Shown piece after piece: positions 8,346 through 16,433 of a stretch of 64,000 bases of DNA. The DNA is from Chersky-840 sp963811775 (GTDB lineage: Bacteria; Actinomycetota; Acidimicrobiia; Acidimicrobiales; UBA8190). The DNA lies in contig CAWESO010000002.1 in the NCBI GenBank assembly GCA_963811775.1, forward strand, positions 743,674 through 807,673, written 5' to 3'. Numbering within the stretch: position 1 is the stretch's first letter; each line of letters opens with the position of its first letter. The position numbers were made by a program, and so were the translations under genes. A model generated the notes under the pieces. The model ran no database searches. It was not told the origin of the DNA and saw only the letters and a list, made by a program, of their open reading frames with translations.

Positions 8346-9069
8346 GCCGGACACAGCACCGCCCCGGAGCGGGATCGAGCCGGGCCTCGAGCGAACCGAG
8401 CCCGAGCCCCTCGAGCAGGCCCGCCATGAGGTCCAGGTTCATGCCGCACACGAGGTCGGTGAAGTCCTGGGCCAGGGCGTGGAAGGGGCAGTTGCCCAGG
8501 CTGATGCCGTCGGGCCCGCGCCGGGGCTCGAAGCCGCATCGCCGCAGCACGCCGAGCGCGGCGTCGCGTCGCGCCGCGCCCCCGCGTCGTGTCCCGGCGC
8601 GGCGTCGCGCCGCCTCGCCCAGGGCGCGGCCCTCGTGGCGGGCGGCTCGGGACAGCGCCTCGGACACCGGGACGGCGTCGCGCTCGGCGTCGGTCACGGC
8701 CCGGGCCAGGACGCGCCCGGCGAACTCGTAGTCCCGGGCCGGGAGGGTGACCGAGATCTCCCGCCCGGACCGGCGGTAGACCTTGGCCGGACGGCCGGCG
8801 CCGGGCCCCCGGCGCTCGGGGGGGCGGCGGTACTCGAAGTCGAGGAGGCCGTCCTCGACCAGCTTGTCCAGGTGGAACTTGGCCACGTGCCGGGCCACGC
8901 CCGCACCGGCGGCGGCCTGGTCCCGGCTGACCGGCTCGGCCTGGGCCGCCACGAAGGCGTACAGGACGCGCCGGGCCGGCTCGGCCAGGGCGGCCACCGC
9001 CGTCACCTCGGACTCGAAGGACGCGCCCGGCCCCGCCGACGCTTCGTTCCCGGGACGCTCCGCTGGCAT
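8281..9069 (-). CDS. SufR/ArsR-like winged-helix regulator with a four-cysteine C-terminal domain
   Basis: The 262-residue protein has an N-terminal winged helix-turn-helix (residues about 25-100, with PARRVLYAFV and ARHVAKFHLDKLVEDGLL) and a C-terminal effector domain. Conserved cysteines lie at 178 (RRCGF), 194 (GNCPFHALA), 208 (LVCGM) and 238/239 (GRCCVRL). The GNCPF-x-A...VC layout with 13 residues between two cysteines is shared with SufR-type proteins that sense iron-sulfur clusters. The ATG at 9069 has an AGAAGG ribosome site. It is divergent from folE and the reductase and so probably controls them and itself. Its last 65 bp overlap accE on the other strand. Iron-sulfur binding is inferred, not shown. 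Confidence 0.8.
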   Translation of the reverse strand: MPAERPGNEASAGPGASFESEVTAVAALAEPARRVLYAFVAAQAEPVSRDQAAAGAGVARHVAKFHLDKLVEDGLLDFEYRRPPERRGPGAGRPAKVYRRSGREISVTLPARDYEFAGRVLARAVTDAERDAVPVSEALSRAARHEGRALGEAARRRAGTRRGGAARRDAALGVLRRCGFEPRRGPDGISLGNCPFHALAQDFTDLVCGMNLDLMAGLLEGLGLGSLEARLDPAPGRCCVRLSDRDEGGPAAARRAGSTTGR

Positions 9070-9076
9070 GGCCCTT

Positions 9077-9148
9077 CTTTCTAAAGGAGAAGCGGGTTGA
9101 CGTAATCCGGCCCGGCTTCTACAGTGCATCATAGTATCCGTTAGAAAG
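9077..9148 (+). promoter_or_regulatory. folE promoter and paired TTAGAAAG half-sites
   Basis: The 90-bp gap between regulator and folE contains a good promoter reading toward folE: TTGACG at 9097-9102, a 17-nt spacer, and TACAGT at 9120-9125. Two inverted 8-mers flank it: ctttctaa at 9077-9084 and ttagaaag at 9141-9148. Each sits just upstream of one of the two divergent start codons and overlaps its ribosome site, so the symmetry may reflect translation signals rather than an operator. Confidence 0.5.
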
Positions 9149-9159
9149 GAAGACAACCC

Positions 9160-9786
9160 GTGACCAGCACCCTCACGGCCGTGCCCCGCGACGGTCATCT
9201 CCGGGTCGTGGCCGACTCCCACGCCATCGACCTCGATGCCGCCCAGCGAGCCGTGCGCGACCTGCTGCTGGCCCTCGGGCGTGACACCGGCTCCGAGCAC
9301 CTGGCCGAGACCCCGCGTCGGGTGGCGGGCGCCTTCGCCGAGCTGCTCACCCCCGAGCCCTTCGACCTCACCACGTTCCCCAACGACGAGGGCTACGACG
9401 AGCTCGTGCTGGCTCGGGACATCCCCTTCCGCTCGCTGTGCCAGCACCACCTGCTCCCCTTCAGCGGGGTGGCGCACGTGGGGTACCTCCCCGACCGCCG
9501 CATCCTCGGCCTGTCCAAGCTGGCCCGCATCGTCGACCGGTTCTCGCGCGACCTGCAGACCCAGGAGCGGCTCACCCAGCAGGTGGCGGACTGGCTCGAC
9601 CGCCAGCTCGAGCCCAAGGGGGTGGGCGTGGTCGTCGAGGCCGACCACACGTGCATGTCGTTGCGGGGCGTGCGGGCCACGGGGGCGCGCACCCTCACCT
9701 CGGCGCTGCGCGGGATCGTCCGCGACGACGCCCGGTCGCGCCAGGAGTTCTTGGCCCTCACCCGGACCGGGAGGGACGTGTCATGA
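9160..9786 (+). CDS. folE: GTP cyclohydrolase I
   Basis: The enzyme converts GTP to 7,8-dihydroneopterin triphosphate, the first step to folate and pterin cofactors. The 208-residue protein has the family signature SLCQHHLLPFSG, with the zinc cysteine and histidine, and the second zinc cysteine in DHTCMSLRGVR. RTLTSALRG near the C-terminus is also typical. The GTG start at 9160 has an AGAAAGGAAG ribosome site. The stop overlaps the start of the oxidoreductase gene (ATGA). Pairing with an FAD reductase and a cysteine-rich regulator, rather than with other folate genes, suggests a specialised, possibly stress-controlled copy. Confidence 0.92.
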   Translation: MTSTLTAVPRDGHLRVVADSHAIDLDAAQRAVRDLLLALGRDTGSEHLAETPRRVAGAFAELLTPEPFDLTTFPNDEGYDELVLARDIPFRSLCQHHLLPFSGVAHVGYLPDRRILGLSKLARIVDRFSRDLQTQERLTQQVADWLDRQLEPKGVGVVVEADHTCMSLRGVRATGARTLTSALRGIVRDDARSRQEFLALTRTGRDVS

Positions 9787-11000
9787 CCCAGAGCCAGACG
9801 TTCGTGATCGCCGGCGCCAGCCTGGCCGGCGCCAAGACGGCCGAGACCCTGCGGGCCGAGGGCTTCGAGGGACGGGTGGTGCTGATCGGCGAGGAGCCGA
9901 TGCGACCCTACGAGCGGCCCCCGTTGTCCAAGGCGTATCTCCGCGGCGAGGTGGGCTTCGACGCCGCGGCGGTGCACGCCGAGGGCTTCTACGACGAGAA
10001 GCGCATCGAGCTGCTGACCTCCACCACGGTGCGCTCCGTCGATCCGGTGGCGAAGACGGTCACGCTCGACCCCGGCGGCGAAGTGGCCTACGACGCGTTG
10101 CTCATGAGCACCGGGGCCTCGCCCCGGCGGTTGTCGATCCCGGGGTCCGACCTCGACGGCATCTACTACCTGCGCAGCCTGGCCAGCTGTGACGACCTCC
10201 GTGGCGCGCTGGCGGGGGCCGGCCGGCTCGTGGTGGTGGGAGGGGGATGGATCGGGTCCGAGGTGGCCGCTTCGGCCCGGCAGATGGGCCTCGAGGTCGC
10301 CATGGTCGAGGCCGCCGCCGTCCCCCTCGAGCGCGTCCTCGGCTCCGAGGTCGGGGCCATGTTCAAGGACCTGCACGCCGAGCACGGCGTCGAGCTGCAT
10401 CTGGGCGTGGGGGTGGAGCGCTTCGCCGGGCACGGCGCGGCGGAGGCGGTGGTGTTGTCCGACGGCACGAGGGTCCCCGGCGACCTGTTCGTGGTGGGGG
10501 TCGGCGCCGTCCCCCGCACCGAGCTGGTGCAGGGCACCGCCGTGGAGCTCGGCAATGGCATCGTGGTGGACGAGTACCTCGCCACCACGGTCCCGGGCAT
10601 CTGGGCGGCCGGGGACGTGGCCAGCGCGTACCACCCCGTGTTCGCCGAGCACATCAGGCTCGAGCACTGGTCCGCCGCGCTCAACCAGGGCCCGGTGGCG
10701 GCCAGGAACATGCTCGGGCGGCAGGTGCCGTACACGAAGATCCCGTACTTCTTCTCGGACCAGTACGACCTCGGCATGGAGTACAGCGGGCTCGCCACCC
10801 GGTGGGACCGCGTCGTCTACCGGGGCGACAAGGAAGGGCGCGAGGTCATCGTGTTCTGGCTCGACCAGGACAGGGTCGTGGCCGGCATGAACGTGAACGT
10901 GTGGGACGTCGCCGACGACATCGCCGCCCTCGTGCGGTCCAAGCGGACCATCGACCCCGGTCGCCTCGCCGATCCCTCGGTCGAGCTCGCCGCCCTGTAG
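9783..11000 (+). CDS. FAD-dependent pyridine-nucleotide oxidoreductase (ferredoxin reductase-like)
   Basis: This 405-residue flavoprotein resembles the ferredoxin/rhodocoxin/putidaredoxin reductases that pass electrons from NAD(P)H to a small iron-sulfur protein. It has an N-terminal FAD loop (IAGASLAGAKTAE), the RPYERPPLSK motif near residue 45, a second nucleotide loop (VVGGGWIGSEVA) near residue 150 and the late FAD motif GIWAAGDVA. The C-terminal reductase domain follows. It overlaps folE by 4 bp, so the two form an operon behind the TTGACG/TACAGT promoter. No partner ferredoxin or P450 gene lies next to it, so its electron acceptor is unknown. Confidence 0.9.
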   Translation: MTQSQTFVIAGASLAGAKTAETLRAEGFEGRVVLIGEEPMRPYERPPLSKAYLRGEVGFDAAAVHAEGFYDEKRIELLTSTTVRSVDPVAKTVTLDPGGEVAYDALLMSTGASPRRLSIPGSDLDGIYYLRSLASCDDLRGALAGAGRLVVVGGGWIGSEVAASARQMGLEVAMVEAAAVPLERVLGSEVGAMFKDLHAEHGVELHLGVGVERFAGHGAAEAVVLSDGTRVPGDLFVVGVGAVPRTELVQGTAVELGNGIVVDEYLATTVPGIWAAGDVASAYHPVFAEHIRLEHWSAALNQGPVAARNMLGRQVPYTKIPYFFSDQYDLGMEYSGLATRWDRVVYRGDKEGREVIVFWLDQDRVVAGMNVNVWDVADDIAALVRSKRTIDPGRLADPSVELAAL

Positions 11001-11024
11001 GGAGGCAGAAGGGGACGGGGATCG

Positions 11025-13034
11025 CTACCGGACGGCGCGACGCTCCCCGTCGCGGTGCGCCTCGACCAGGGTCACGAGCTCGTCGACGATGCGCCCGAGC
11101 TCGAAGTCCTTGGGAGTGAAGACCGCGGCGACCCCCTTGCCCCGCAGGACCTCGGCGTCCTCGGGGGGGATGATGCCGCCCACCACCACCGGGGCGTCGA
11201 CGCCGGCGCCGCGCAGGCGGTCGAGCACCTCGGGCACGAGCTCGAGATGGCTCCCCGACAGGATCGAGATGCCCACGACGTCGACGTCCTCGTCGCGCGC
11301 CGCCACCGCGATCTGCTCGGGGCTGAGCCGGATGCCCTGGTAGATGACCTCGAAGCCGGCGTCGCGCGCCGCCACCGCGATCTGCTCGGCCCCGTTGGAG
11401 TGGCCGTCGAGACCGGGCTTGGCCACGAGCAGGCGCGGCGGCCCCCCGGTGCGCTCGGCCAGCAGTCGCGTCCGCGCCTGCACGGTGGCGAGCTCGGCGC
11501 CGCGATGGCCGACCCCGCCGCTCACACCGGTCGGGGCCCGGTACTCGCCGAAGACCTCGCGCAGGGCGCCGGCCCATTCGCCGGTGGTGCCTCCGGCATG
11601 GGCGAGGGCGATCGTGGCCGGCATGAGGTTCTCGTCCTCGGCCGCCGCCACCCGGCGCAACTCGTCGAGGGCGCGCTGCACCGCGGCGCCGTCGCGCCCC
11701 GCCCGCCACGCCGCCACGTCGGCACGCAGCTGCGCCTCGGCGGCGGGATCGACCTTCAGGATCGTGGCCGCGCCGTCGTCGGCGGTCTCGAGGGGCGACG
11801 GCTCGGTCTCGGTGAAGGAGTTGACCCCCACCACCACGAGGTCACCGGTCTCGATGCGACGGACCCGTTCGGACTGGCTGCGCACCAGCCGGCGCTTGAG
11901 CTCGTCGACGGCCTCGAACGCGCCGCCCAGCTCGAGCACCTCCTCGAGCTCCTCCCGGGCGGCCTCGGCCAGCTCGGCGGTCTTGGCCTCGACCACGGTC
12001 GAGCCTTCGAAGATGTCGCCGTACTCGAGCAGGTCGGTCTCGAAGGCCAGGATCTGCTGGATGCGCAACGACCACTGCTGGTCCCACGGGCGGGGCAGGC
12101 CGAGGGCCTCGTTCCAGGCCGGGAGCTGGATGGCCCGGGCCCGGGCGTCGCGCGACAAGGTGACCCCGAGCGCCTCGAGGACGATGCGCGGGACGTTGTT
12201 CTCGGGCTGCGCCTCGGTGAGCCCGAGCGAGTTGACCTGGACGCCGTAGCGGAAGCGGCGCAGCTTGGGGTCCGCCACGCCGTAGCGCTCCTCGCAGATC
12301 CGGTCCCACATGCGGGTGAGGGCACGCACCTTGCACGTCTCCTCGACGAAGCGGATCCCCGCGTTCACGAAGAACGAGATGCGCCCGACCACGGCTGGGA
12401 TCACGGACTTCTCGACCTTGCCCGAGTCGCGCACCGCGTCGAGCACGCCGATGGCCGTCGCCAGCGCGTAGGCCACCTCCTGCACCGGCGTCGCCCCCGC
12501 CTCCTGCAGGTGGTAGCTGCACACGTTGATGGGGTTCCACTTCGGGACCTCGTGCACGGTGTAGGCGATCATGTCGACGATCAGGCGGCGGCTGGGACCG
12601 GGGGGGAAGATGTAGGTGCCGCGCGACAGGTACTCCTTCACGATGTCGTTCTGGGTGGTGCCCTGCAGGACACGGCGGTCGACCCCGGTGTCCTCGGCGT
12701 GGGCGATGTACAGCCCGAGGAGCCACGCCGCGGTGGCGTTGATGGTCATCGAGGTGTTCATCTCCCCGAGGGGGATCCCGTCGAGGAGCTCGGCCATGTG
12801 GCCGCGGTGCACGACGGGGACGCCGACCTTGCCCACCTCGCCGGTGGCCTCGGGCGCGTCGGGGTCGTACCCGGTCTGGGTGGGGAGGTCGAAGGCGATG
12901 GACAGCCCCGTCTGACCCTTGGTCAGGTTCGTCCGGTACAGGCGGTTCGAGGCCCGGGCCGAGGTGTGGCCCGAGTACGTGCGCATCATCCAGGGCTTGT
13001 CCCTGCCCCCACCGGGAGGCGACACGTCGCTCAC
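11025..13034 (-). CDS. ecm: Ethylmalonyl-CoA mutase (B12-dependent)
   Basis: The enzyme uses adenosylcobalamin to rearrange ethylmalonyl-CoA to methylsuccinyl-CoA. The 669-residue single chain has the mutase barrel in its first ~500 residues (RTYSGHTSARASN, LPTQTGYD, MNTSMTINATAAWLL) and a B12-binding domain with the DxHxxG signature in PGLDGHSNGAEQ near residue 545. From memory its sequence is closer to the alphaproteobacterial Ecm family than to methylmalonyl-CoA mutase, which is longer and usually has a small-subunit partner. A GTG start at 13034 gives the N-terminus before KPWMMRTYSG, with GGAGAA upstream. Co-location with ccr and the epimerase supports the call. Methylmalonyl- or isobutyryl-CoA mutase is the alternative. 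Confidence 0.87.
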   Translation of the reverse strand: MSDVSPPGGGRDKPWMMRTYSGHTSARASNRLYRTNLTKGQTGLSIAFDLPTQTGYDPDAPEATGEVGKVGVPVVHRGHMAELLDGIPLGEMNTSMTINATAAWLLGLYIAHAEDTGVDRRVLQGTTQNDIVKEYLSRGTYIFPPGPSRRLIVDMIAYTVHEVPKWNPINVCSYHLQEAGATPVQEVAYALATAIGVLDAVRDSGKVEKSVIPAVVGRISFFVNAGIRFVEETCKVRALTRMWDRICEERYGVADPKLRRFRYGVQVNSLGLTEAQPENNVPRIVLEALGVTLSRDARARAIQLPAWNEALGLPRPWDQQWSLRIQQILAFETDLLEYGDIFEGSTVVEAKTAELAEAAREELEEVLELGGAFEAVDELKRRLVRSQSERVRRIETGDLVVVGVNSFTETEPSPLETADDGAATILKVDPAAEAQLRADVAAWRAGRDGAAVQRALDELRRVAAAEDENLMPATIALAHAGGTTGEWAGALREVFGEYRAPTGVSGGVGHRGAELATVQARTRLLAERTGGPPRLLVAKPGLDGHSNGAEQIAVAARDAGFEVIYQGIRLSPEQIAVAARDEDVDVVGISILSGSHLELVPEVLDRLRGAGVDAPVVVGGIIPPEDAEVLRGKGVAAVFTPKDFELGRIVDELVTLVEAHRDGERRAVR

Positions 13035-13146
13035 CTCTCCATTCTCCCCTCACTCCCGCCGGTACTGACCCCCTCCACCGGGATCGCACCGGTCGATCGT
13101 GCGCCCGCCGAGCGGGCGCCGGGTCACGACCAGGGCCCCGTCGGGG

Positions 13147-14001
13147 CTACTTGCGGTAGTCGTAGAAGCCCCTGCCCGACTTCCGGCCGAAAAGCTCGGC
13201 CGCCACCATCCGCCGCAGCAGCGGGACGGCCGCGTAGTTGGGGTCGCGGAATTCGCCGTAGAGGGCGTCGAGGATCGCCAGGCTGGTGTCCAGGCCCACG
13301 AGGTCGAGGAGGGCGAAGGGGCCCATGGGGAACCCGCACCCGCCCTTCATGGCCGTGTCGATGTCGTCGCGCGTGGCCACGCTGTTCTCGAGCAGTCGCA
13401 CGGCGTTGTTGAGATAGGGGAAGAGCAGCGCGTTCACGATGAAGCCGGCCTGGTCCTTCACCTGCACCGGCGTCTTCCCGCACGCTTCGGCCACGGCCAT
13501 GGCCGCGGCCACCGTGTCGTCGGACGCCGTGATGGGCCGGACCACCTCGACCAGTGACATCACCGGGGCGGGGTTGAAAAAGTGGATCCCGCACACCTTG
13601 TCGGGCCGGCCCGTCTCCATGGCCATCTCCACCACCGGGAGCGTCGAGGTGTTGGTGGCCAGGATGGTGTGGTCCGGGCAGATGCGGTCGAGTTCGGAGA
13701 AGAGGTGCTTCTTGATGCCGAGCTCTTCCACCACCGACTCGATCACGAGATCACACGGGGCGAGGGCGCCGAGGTCGGAGACCGCCGTGACCCGGGACAG
13801 CGCGCCGTCGCGGTCGGCCTCGGCCAACTTGCCCTTCTCGACCTGGCGCGCCAGCGACTTCTCCATCGCCGCCACCATGCCCTCGGCCGTGCTCTGCGCC
13901 CGGGAGCGCAGGACGACCTCGAACCCGTGCACCGCCAAGGTCTCGGCTATGCCCGAGCCCATGATGCCCGAGCCCACGATTCCCACCCGTTTGATCGACA
14001 T
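13147..14001 (-). CDS. hbd: 3-hydroxybutyryl-CoA dehydrogenase
   Basis: This NAD(P)-dependent enzyme interconverts acetoacetyl-CoA and 3-hydroxybutyryl-CoA. The 284-residue protein has an N-terminal nucleotide loop VGIVGSGIMGSGIAE, the NTSTLPV segment, the active-site HFFNPAPVMSLVEVV motif and the C-terminal helical domain ending in KSGRGFYDYRK. I chose the ATG at 14001 because a TAACAT box ends 7 nt before it; an in-frame ATG at 14010 gives three more residues. It supplies the substrate line to crotonyl-CoA between thiolase and ccr. A crotonase is not in the window. A general beta-oxidation role is the alternative. Confidence 0.92.
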   Translation of the reverse strand: MSIKRVGIVGSGIMGSGIAETLAVHGFEVVLRSRAQSTAEGMVAAMEKSLARQVEKGKLAEADRDGALSRVTAVSDLGALAPCDLVIESVVEELGIKKHLFSELDRICPDHTILATNTSTLPVVEMAMETGRPDKVCGIHFFNPAPVMSLVEVVRPITASDDTVAAAMAVAEACGKTPVQVKDQAGFIVNALLFPYLNNAVRLLENSVATRDDIDTAMKGGCGFPMGPFALLDLVGLDTSLAILDALYGEFRDPNYAAVPLLRRMVAAELFGRKSGRGFYDYRK

Positions 14002-14010
14002 GGGGCGCAT

Positions 14011-14124
14011 GTTACCGGCCGGTTACCTGCCCGGCCCGTCCGACGGCCCGTCCGGTGTGTCAGCCGACAGCCCGTCCGACATGTCGGCCCGTCGGGCCCG
14101 ATCGGGGCGAGCCCGACGCGGCCG
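14011..14124. promoter_or_regulatory. hbd upstream region with short repeats and a 12-bp palindrome
   Basis: The gap between the SDR gene and hbd contains several copies of cccgtcc spaced irregularly and a perfect palindrome, ccgacatgtcgg, at 14076-14087. The palindrome lies about 75 bp upstream of the hbd start and could be an operator. The hbd -10 box TAACAT reads on the minus strand at 14009-14014. Confidence 0.4.
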
Positions 14125-14976
14125 TCAGCCCCGCCCCGTGCGCAGGGCCCGGCGCAGGAGACGCGGTCCGCTCTCGATGAGGAGCGACGGCGAGAGCCGG
14201 TAGACCCGCCACGGGATGCGGGCGTGGCGGGGGGTGACGATGATGGCGCGGTTGCGCACCACGGCCTCGAGGACGTCGTCGGCCAGGGACGAGGCCGGGT
14301 AGGGCGCCCCGATCATCTTGGTGAGCAGCCGTCGGGCGTTCGGCATGGCGGTGACCTGGTCCAGGTCGGGCGGATTGCCCTTGTCGAGGAGCGGGGTGTC
14401 GATCACGCCCGGGCACACCACGCTCACCCGCACCCCGTGGGCGGCGCCCTCCATGCGCAGGCCGGTGCTGAGCCCGACCACGCCGTGCTTGGTCATCCCG
14501 TAGGGCGTGAGCATGGGGGAGGGCACGAGTCCCGCCAGCGACGCCGTGTTGACGATGTGCCCGTGCCCCTGGCGGACCATGAGGGGGTAGGCGGCCACGA
14601 CCCCGTGCACCACTCCTCGGAGGTTGACGTCGATGGCGCGGTTCCAGTGCGCCAGGGTGAGCTCGTGGACCGCTCCCACGATTCCGATCCCGGCGTTGTT
14701 GAACATGAAGTCGAGATGCCCGTGCTCCTCGGCCGTGGCGTGCACGAGGGCGGCGACGCCCTCCGCGTCGCTCACGTCGAGGGCCACCGCCGCGACCGCG
14801 CCGGGCACGCGGAACCCCGCGCCGTCGGCCGCGGCCTTGGCGCCGGCCTCGTCGATGTCGGCCATGACCACGGTGGCCCCGCGTGCCGCCAGTGCACCGG
14901 CCAGTGCCTTGCCGATCCCCGAGGCGGCCCCGGTGACGATGGCCACCTTTCCCTGGAAGTGCGGGTGGGCGGGCAC
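14125..14976 (-). CDS. Short-chain dehydrogenase/reductase of unknown substrate
   Basis: This 283-residue classical SDR has the cofactor loop TGAASGIGKAL near residue 15, an acidic residue after the second strand (MADID) that favours NAD(H), the NNAG motif and the catalytic YGMTK pair. The C-terminal extension (about residues 225-283, rich in Arg and hydrophobics) is longer than in the basic SDR and may contact membranes. The GTG start at 14976 is 6 nt after a TAGGCT box, so the transcript is probably leaderless. It is upstream of hbd on the same strand but separated by 120 bp, so it may be a separate unit. The substrate cannot be inferred. Confidence 0.85.
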   Translation of the reverse strand: MPAHPHFQGKVAIVTGAASGIGKALAGALAARGATVVMADIDEAGAKAAADGAGFRVPGAVAAVALDVSDAEGVAALVHATAEEHGHLDFMFNNAGIGIVGAVHELTLAHWNRAIDVNLRGVVHGVVAAYPLMVRQGHGHIVNTASLAGLVPSPMLTPYGMTKHGVVGLSTGLRMEGAAHGVRVSVVCPGVIDTPLLDKGNPPDLDQVTAMPNARRLLTKMIGAPYPASSLADDVLEAVVRNRAIIVTPRHARIPWRVYRLSPSLLIESGPRLLRRALRTGRG

Positions 14977-15066
14977 GCGGCGAGCCTAAACCCATGCCGC
15001 GCGCCGCGCCGCGCCGGGTCGGTCCGGTCGTGAGCACAGCGCGCCGTCCCCCCTACAGTGGCGGCC

Positions 15067-15750
15067 ATGGCTGGAACGACGGGGCGCTGCGGTCCGTTGG
15101 CCCTCGTGGGTGGGGGCGAATGGACCGACGGGTGTGATTTCGATGCCGAGCTGCTGGCCCTGTCGGGGGGTGACGAGGTGCTCGTGCTGCCGACCGCCGC
15201 GGCCTACGAGCATCCCGAGAAGGCGGTGGCGACGGCGCACGCGTGGTTCTCGGGCCTCGGGGGCCGGTCCTGGGGCCTCATGGTGCTCAGTCGGGCCGAC
15301 GCCGAGGACGAGGCCAACGCCGCTCAGGTGCGGGCGGCCCGTTTCGTGTACCTGGGCGGCGGGTCCCCCATGCACCTGCGCTCGGTGCTCAAGGGATCTC
15401 CCGTGTGGGAGGCGTTGCTCGAGGCGTGGCGCCACGGTGCGGTGGTGGCCGGGTCCTCGGCGGGCGCCATGGTGCTGACCGACCCCATGGTCGACCCGCG
15501 CGGCGGGGCGTTGACCGTCGGGCTCGGCATGGTCAAGGAGCTGGCGGTGATCCCGCACTTCGGCGACGAGAACGCCGAGAAGGTCCACCGGTCGATCGCA
15601 CTGGCCGCGCCGGGGCTGCCGGTCGTCGGCCTTCCCGAGCGCACCGCCCTCATCCGTGACCCCGACGGCGCCTGGCGCCAGTCGGGGCAGGGGACGGCCC
15701 AGGTGTTCGTGAGCGGGAAGCCCGCCGGGCTCGACGCCCTGCCGCGCTGA
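15067..15750 (+). CDS. Peptidase E / cyanophycinase-like protein (family S51)
   Basis: The 227-residue protein has the class-I glutaminase-like fold of peptidase E: GGGEW near the N-terminus, LGGGSPMHL in the middle, and the nucleophile elbow GSSAGAMVL with the catalytic serine. Members cleave Asp-Xaa dipeptides or cyanophycin, or act on related small substrates. The ATG at 15067 is preceded by TACAGT at 7 nt. A GTG at 15058 in the same frame would overlap that box and is less likely. It is a single gene, divergent from the SDR and convergent with a cyclophilin. Its exact substrate is unknown. Confidence 0.8.
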   Translation: MAGTTGRCGPLALVGGGEWTDGCDFDAELLALSGGDEVLVLPTAAAYEHPEKAVATAHAWFSGLGGRSWGLMVLSRADAEDEANAAQVRAARFVYLGGGSPMHLRSVLKGSPVWEALLEAWRHGAVVAGSSAGAMVLTDPMVDPRGGALTVGLGMVKELAVIPHFGDENAEKVHRSIALAAPGLPVVGLPERTALIRDPDGAWRQSGQGTAQVFVSGKPAGLDALPR

Positions 15751-15813
15751 GCCCGCGGCACACAGGGGTGGGCATCGACGGGGCGCCGGACGTCGGCCCG
15801 CCCGTGGGCCGGG

Positions 15814-16368
15814 TCAGTCCGCCTCGGCGATGGTCACCGACTCGATGGTGACCTTCTCCTTGGTCTTGCCCGAGCTCGACCCGAGGGCGTCGATGGCGGC
15901 CACCGTGTGGAGCCCGGCCACCACCTTGCCGAACAGCGAGTAGCTGGGCGGGAGCCGCATGCCGTCCGCGCCCGAGATGACGAAGAACTGGCTGCCGTTG
16001 GTGTCGGGCCCGGCGTTGGCCATCGCCAGCGAGCCGAGCTCGTAGCGCCCGGGGGCGGGGAGCTCGTCGGCGAACTTGTAGCCCGGGCCCCCGGTGCCGG
16101 TCCCGGTGGGGTCACCGCCCTGGAGCACGAAGCCGGGGATGACGCGGTGGAAGACGATGCCGTCGAAGTAGTGGTACCGGGCCAAGAACACGAAGCTGTT
16201 CACCGTGCGCGGCGCGGCCTGAGGGTCGAGGGCGATCGTCATCGTCCCCTTGGAGGTGACCATGGTGGCGGTGTAGCGCTTGGCCGTGTCGATGAACATG
16301 GGGGGCTCGCCCTGGAACGATCGGCGCGGTTCGCTCGAACCGTCGGCGGCGGGCAATTCGACGGACAT
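15814..16368 (-). CDS. Cytoplasmic cyclophilin-type peptidyl-prolyl isomerase
   Basis: The enzyme catalyses cis-trans isomerisation of Xaa-Pro bonds. The 184-residue protein carries the full cyclophilin core: the catalytic arginine in IVFHRVIPGFVLQGGD, then GTGGPGYKF, SLAMANAGPDTNGSQFFV and a final beta-strand. No signal peptide is present, so it should act in the cytoplasm. The ATG at 16368 has a strong AGGAGG site 6 nt upstream. It follows a second cyclophilin gene on the same strand at 65 bp; the pair probably arose by duplication. Confidence 0.92.
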   Translation of the reverse strand: MSVELPAADGSSEPRRSFQGEPPMFIDTAKRYTATMVTSKGTMTIALDPQAAPRTVNSFVFLARYHYFDGIVFHRVIPGFVLQGGDPTGTGTGGPGYKFADELPAPGRYELGSLAMANAGPDTNGSQFFVISGADGMRLPPSYSLFGKVVAGLHTVAAIDALGSSSGKTKEKVTIESVTIAEAD

Positions 16369-16433
16369 GGTGGTCCTCCTGTGGGGGGCTGTGGCGGAAC
16401 GGTACCCGCGAACGCGCCGGGGGCGCGCCGGGC

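Noticed and set aside
11025..13034. Methylmalonyl-CoA mutase large subunit
   Set aside because: Length, N-terminus and overall recalled sequence fit Ecm better, and ccr is in the same locus; kept only as an alternative.
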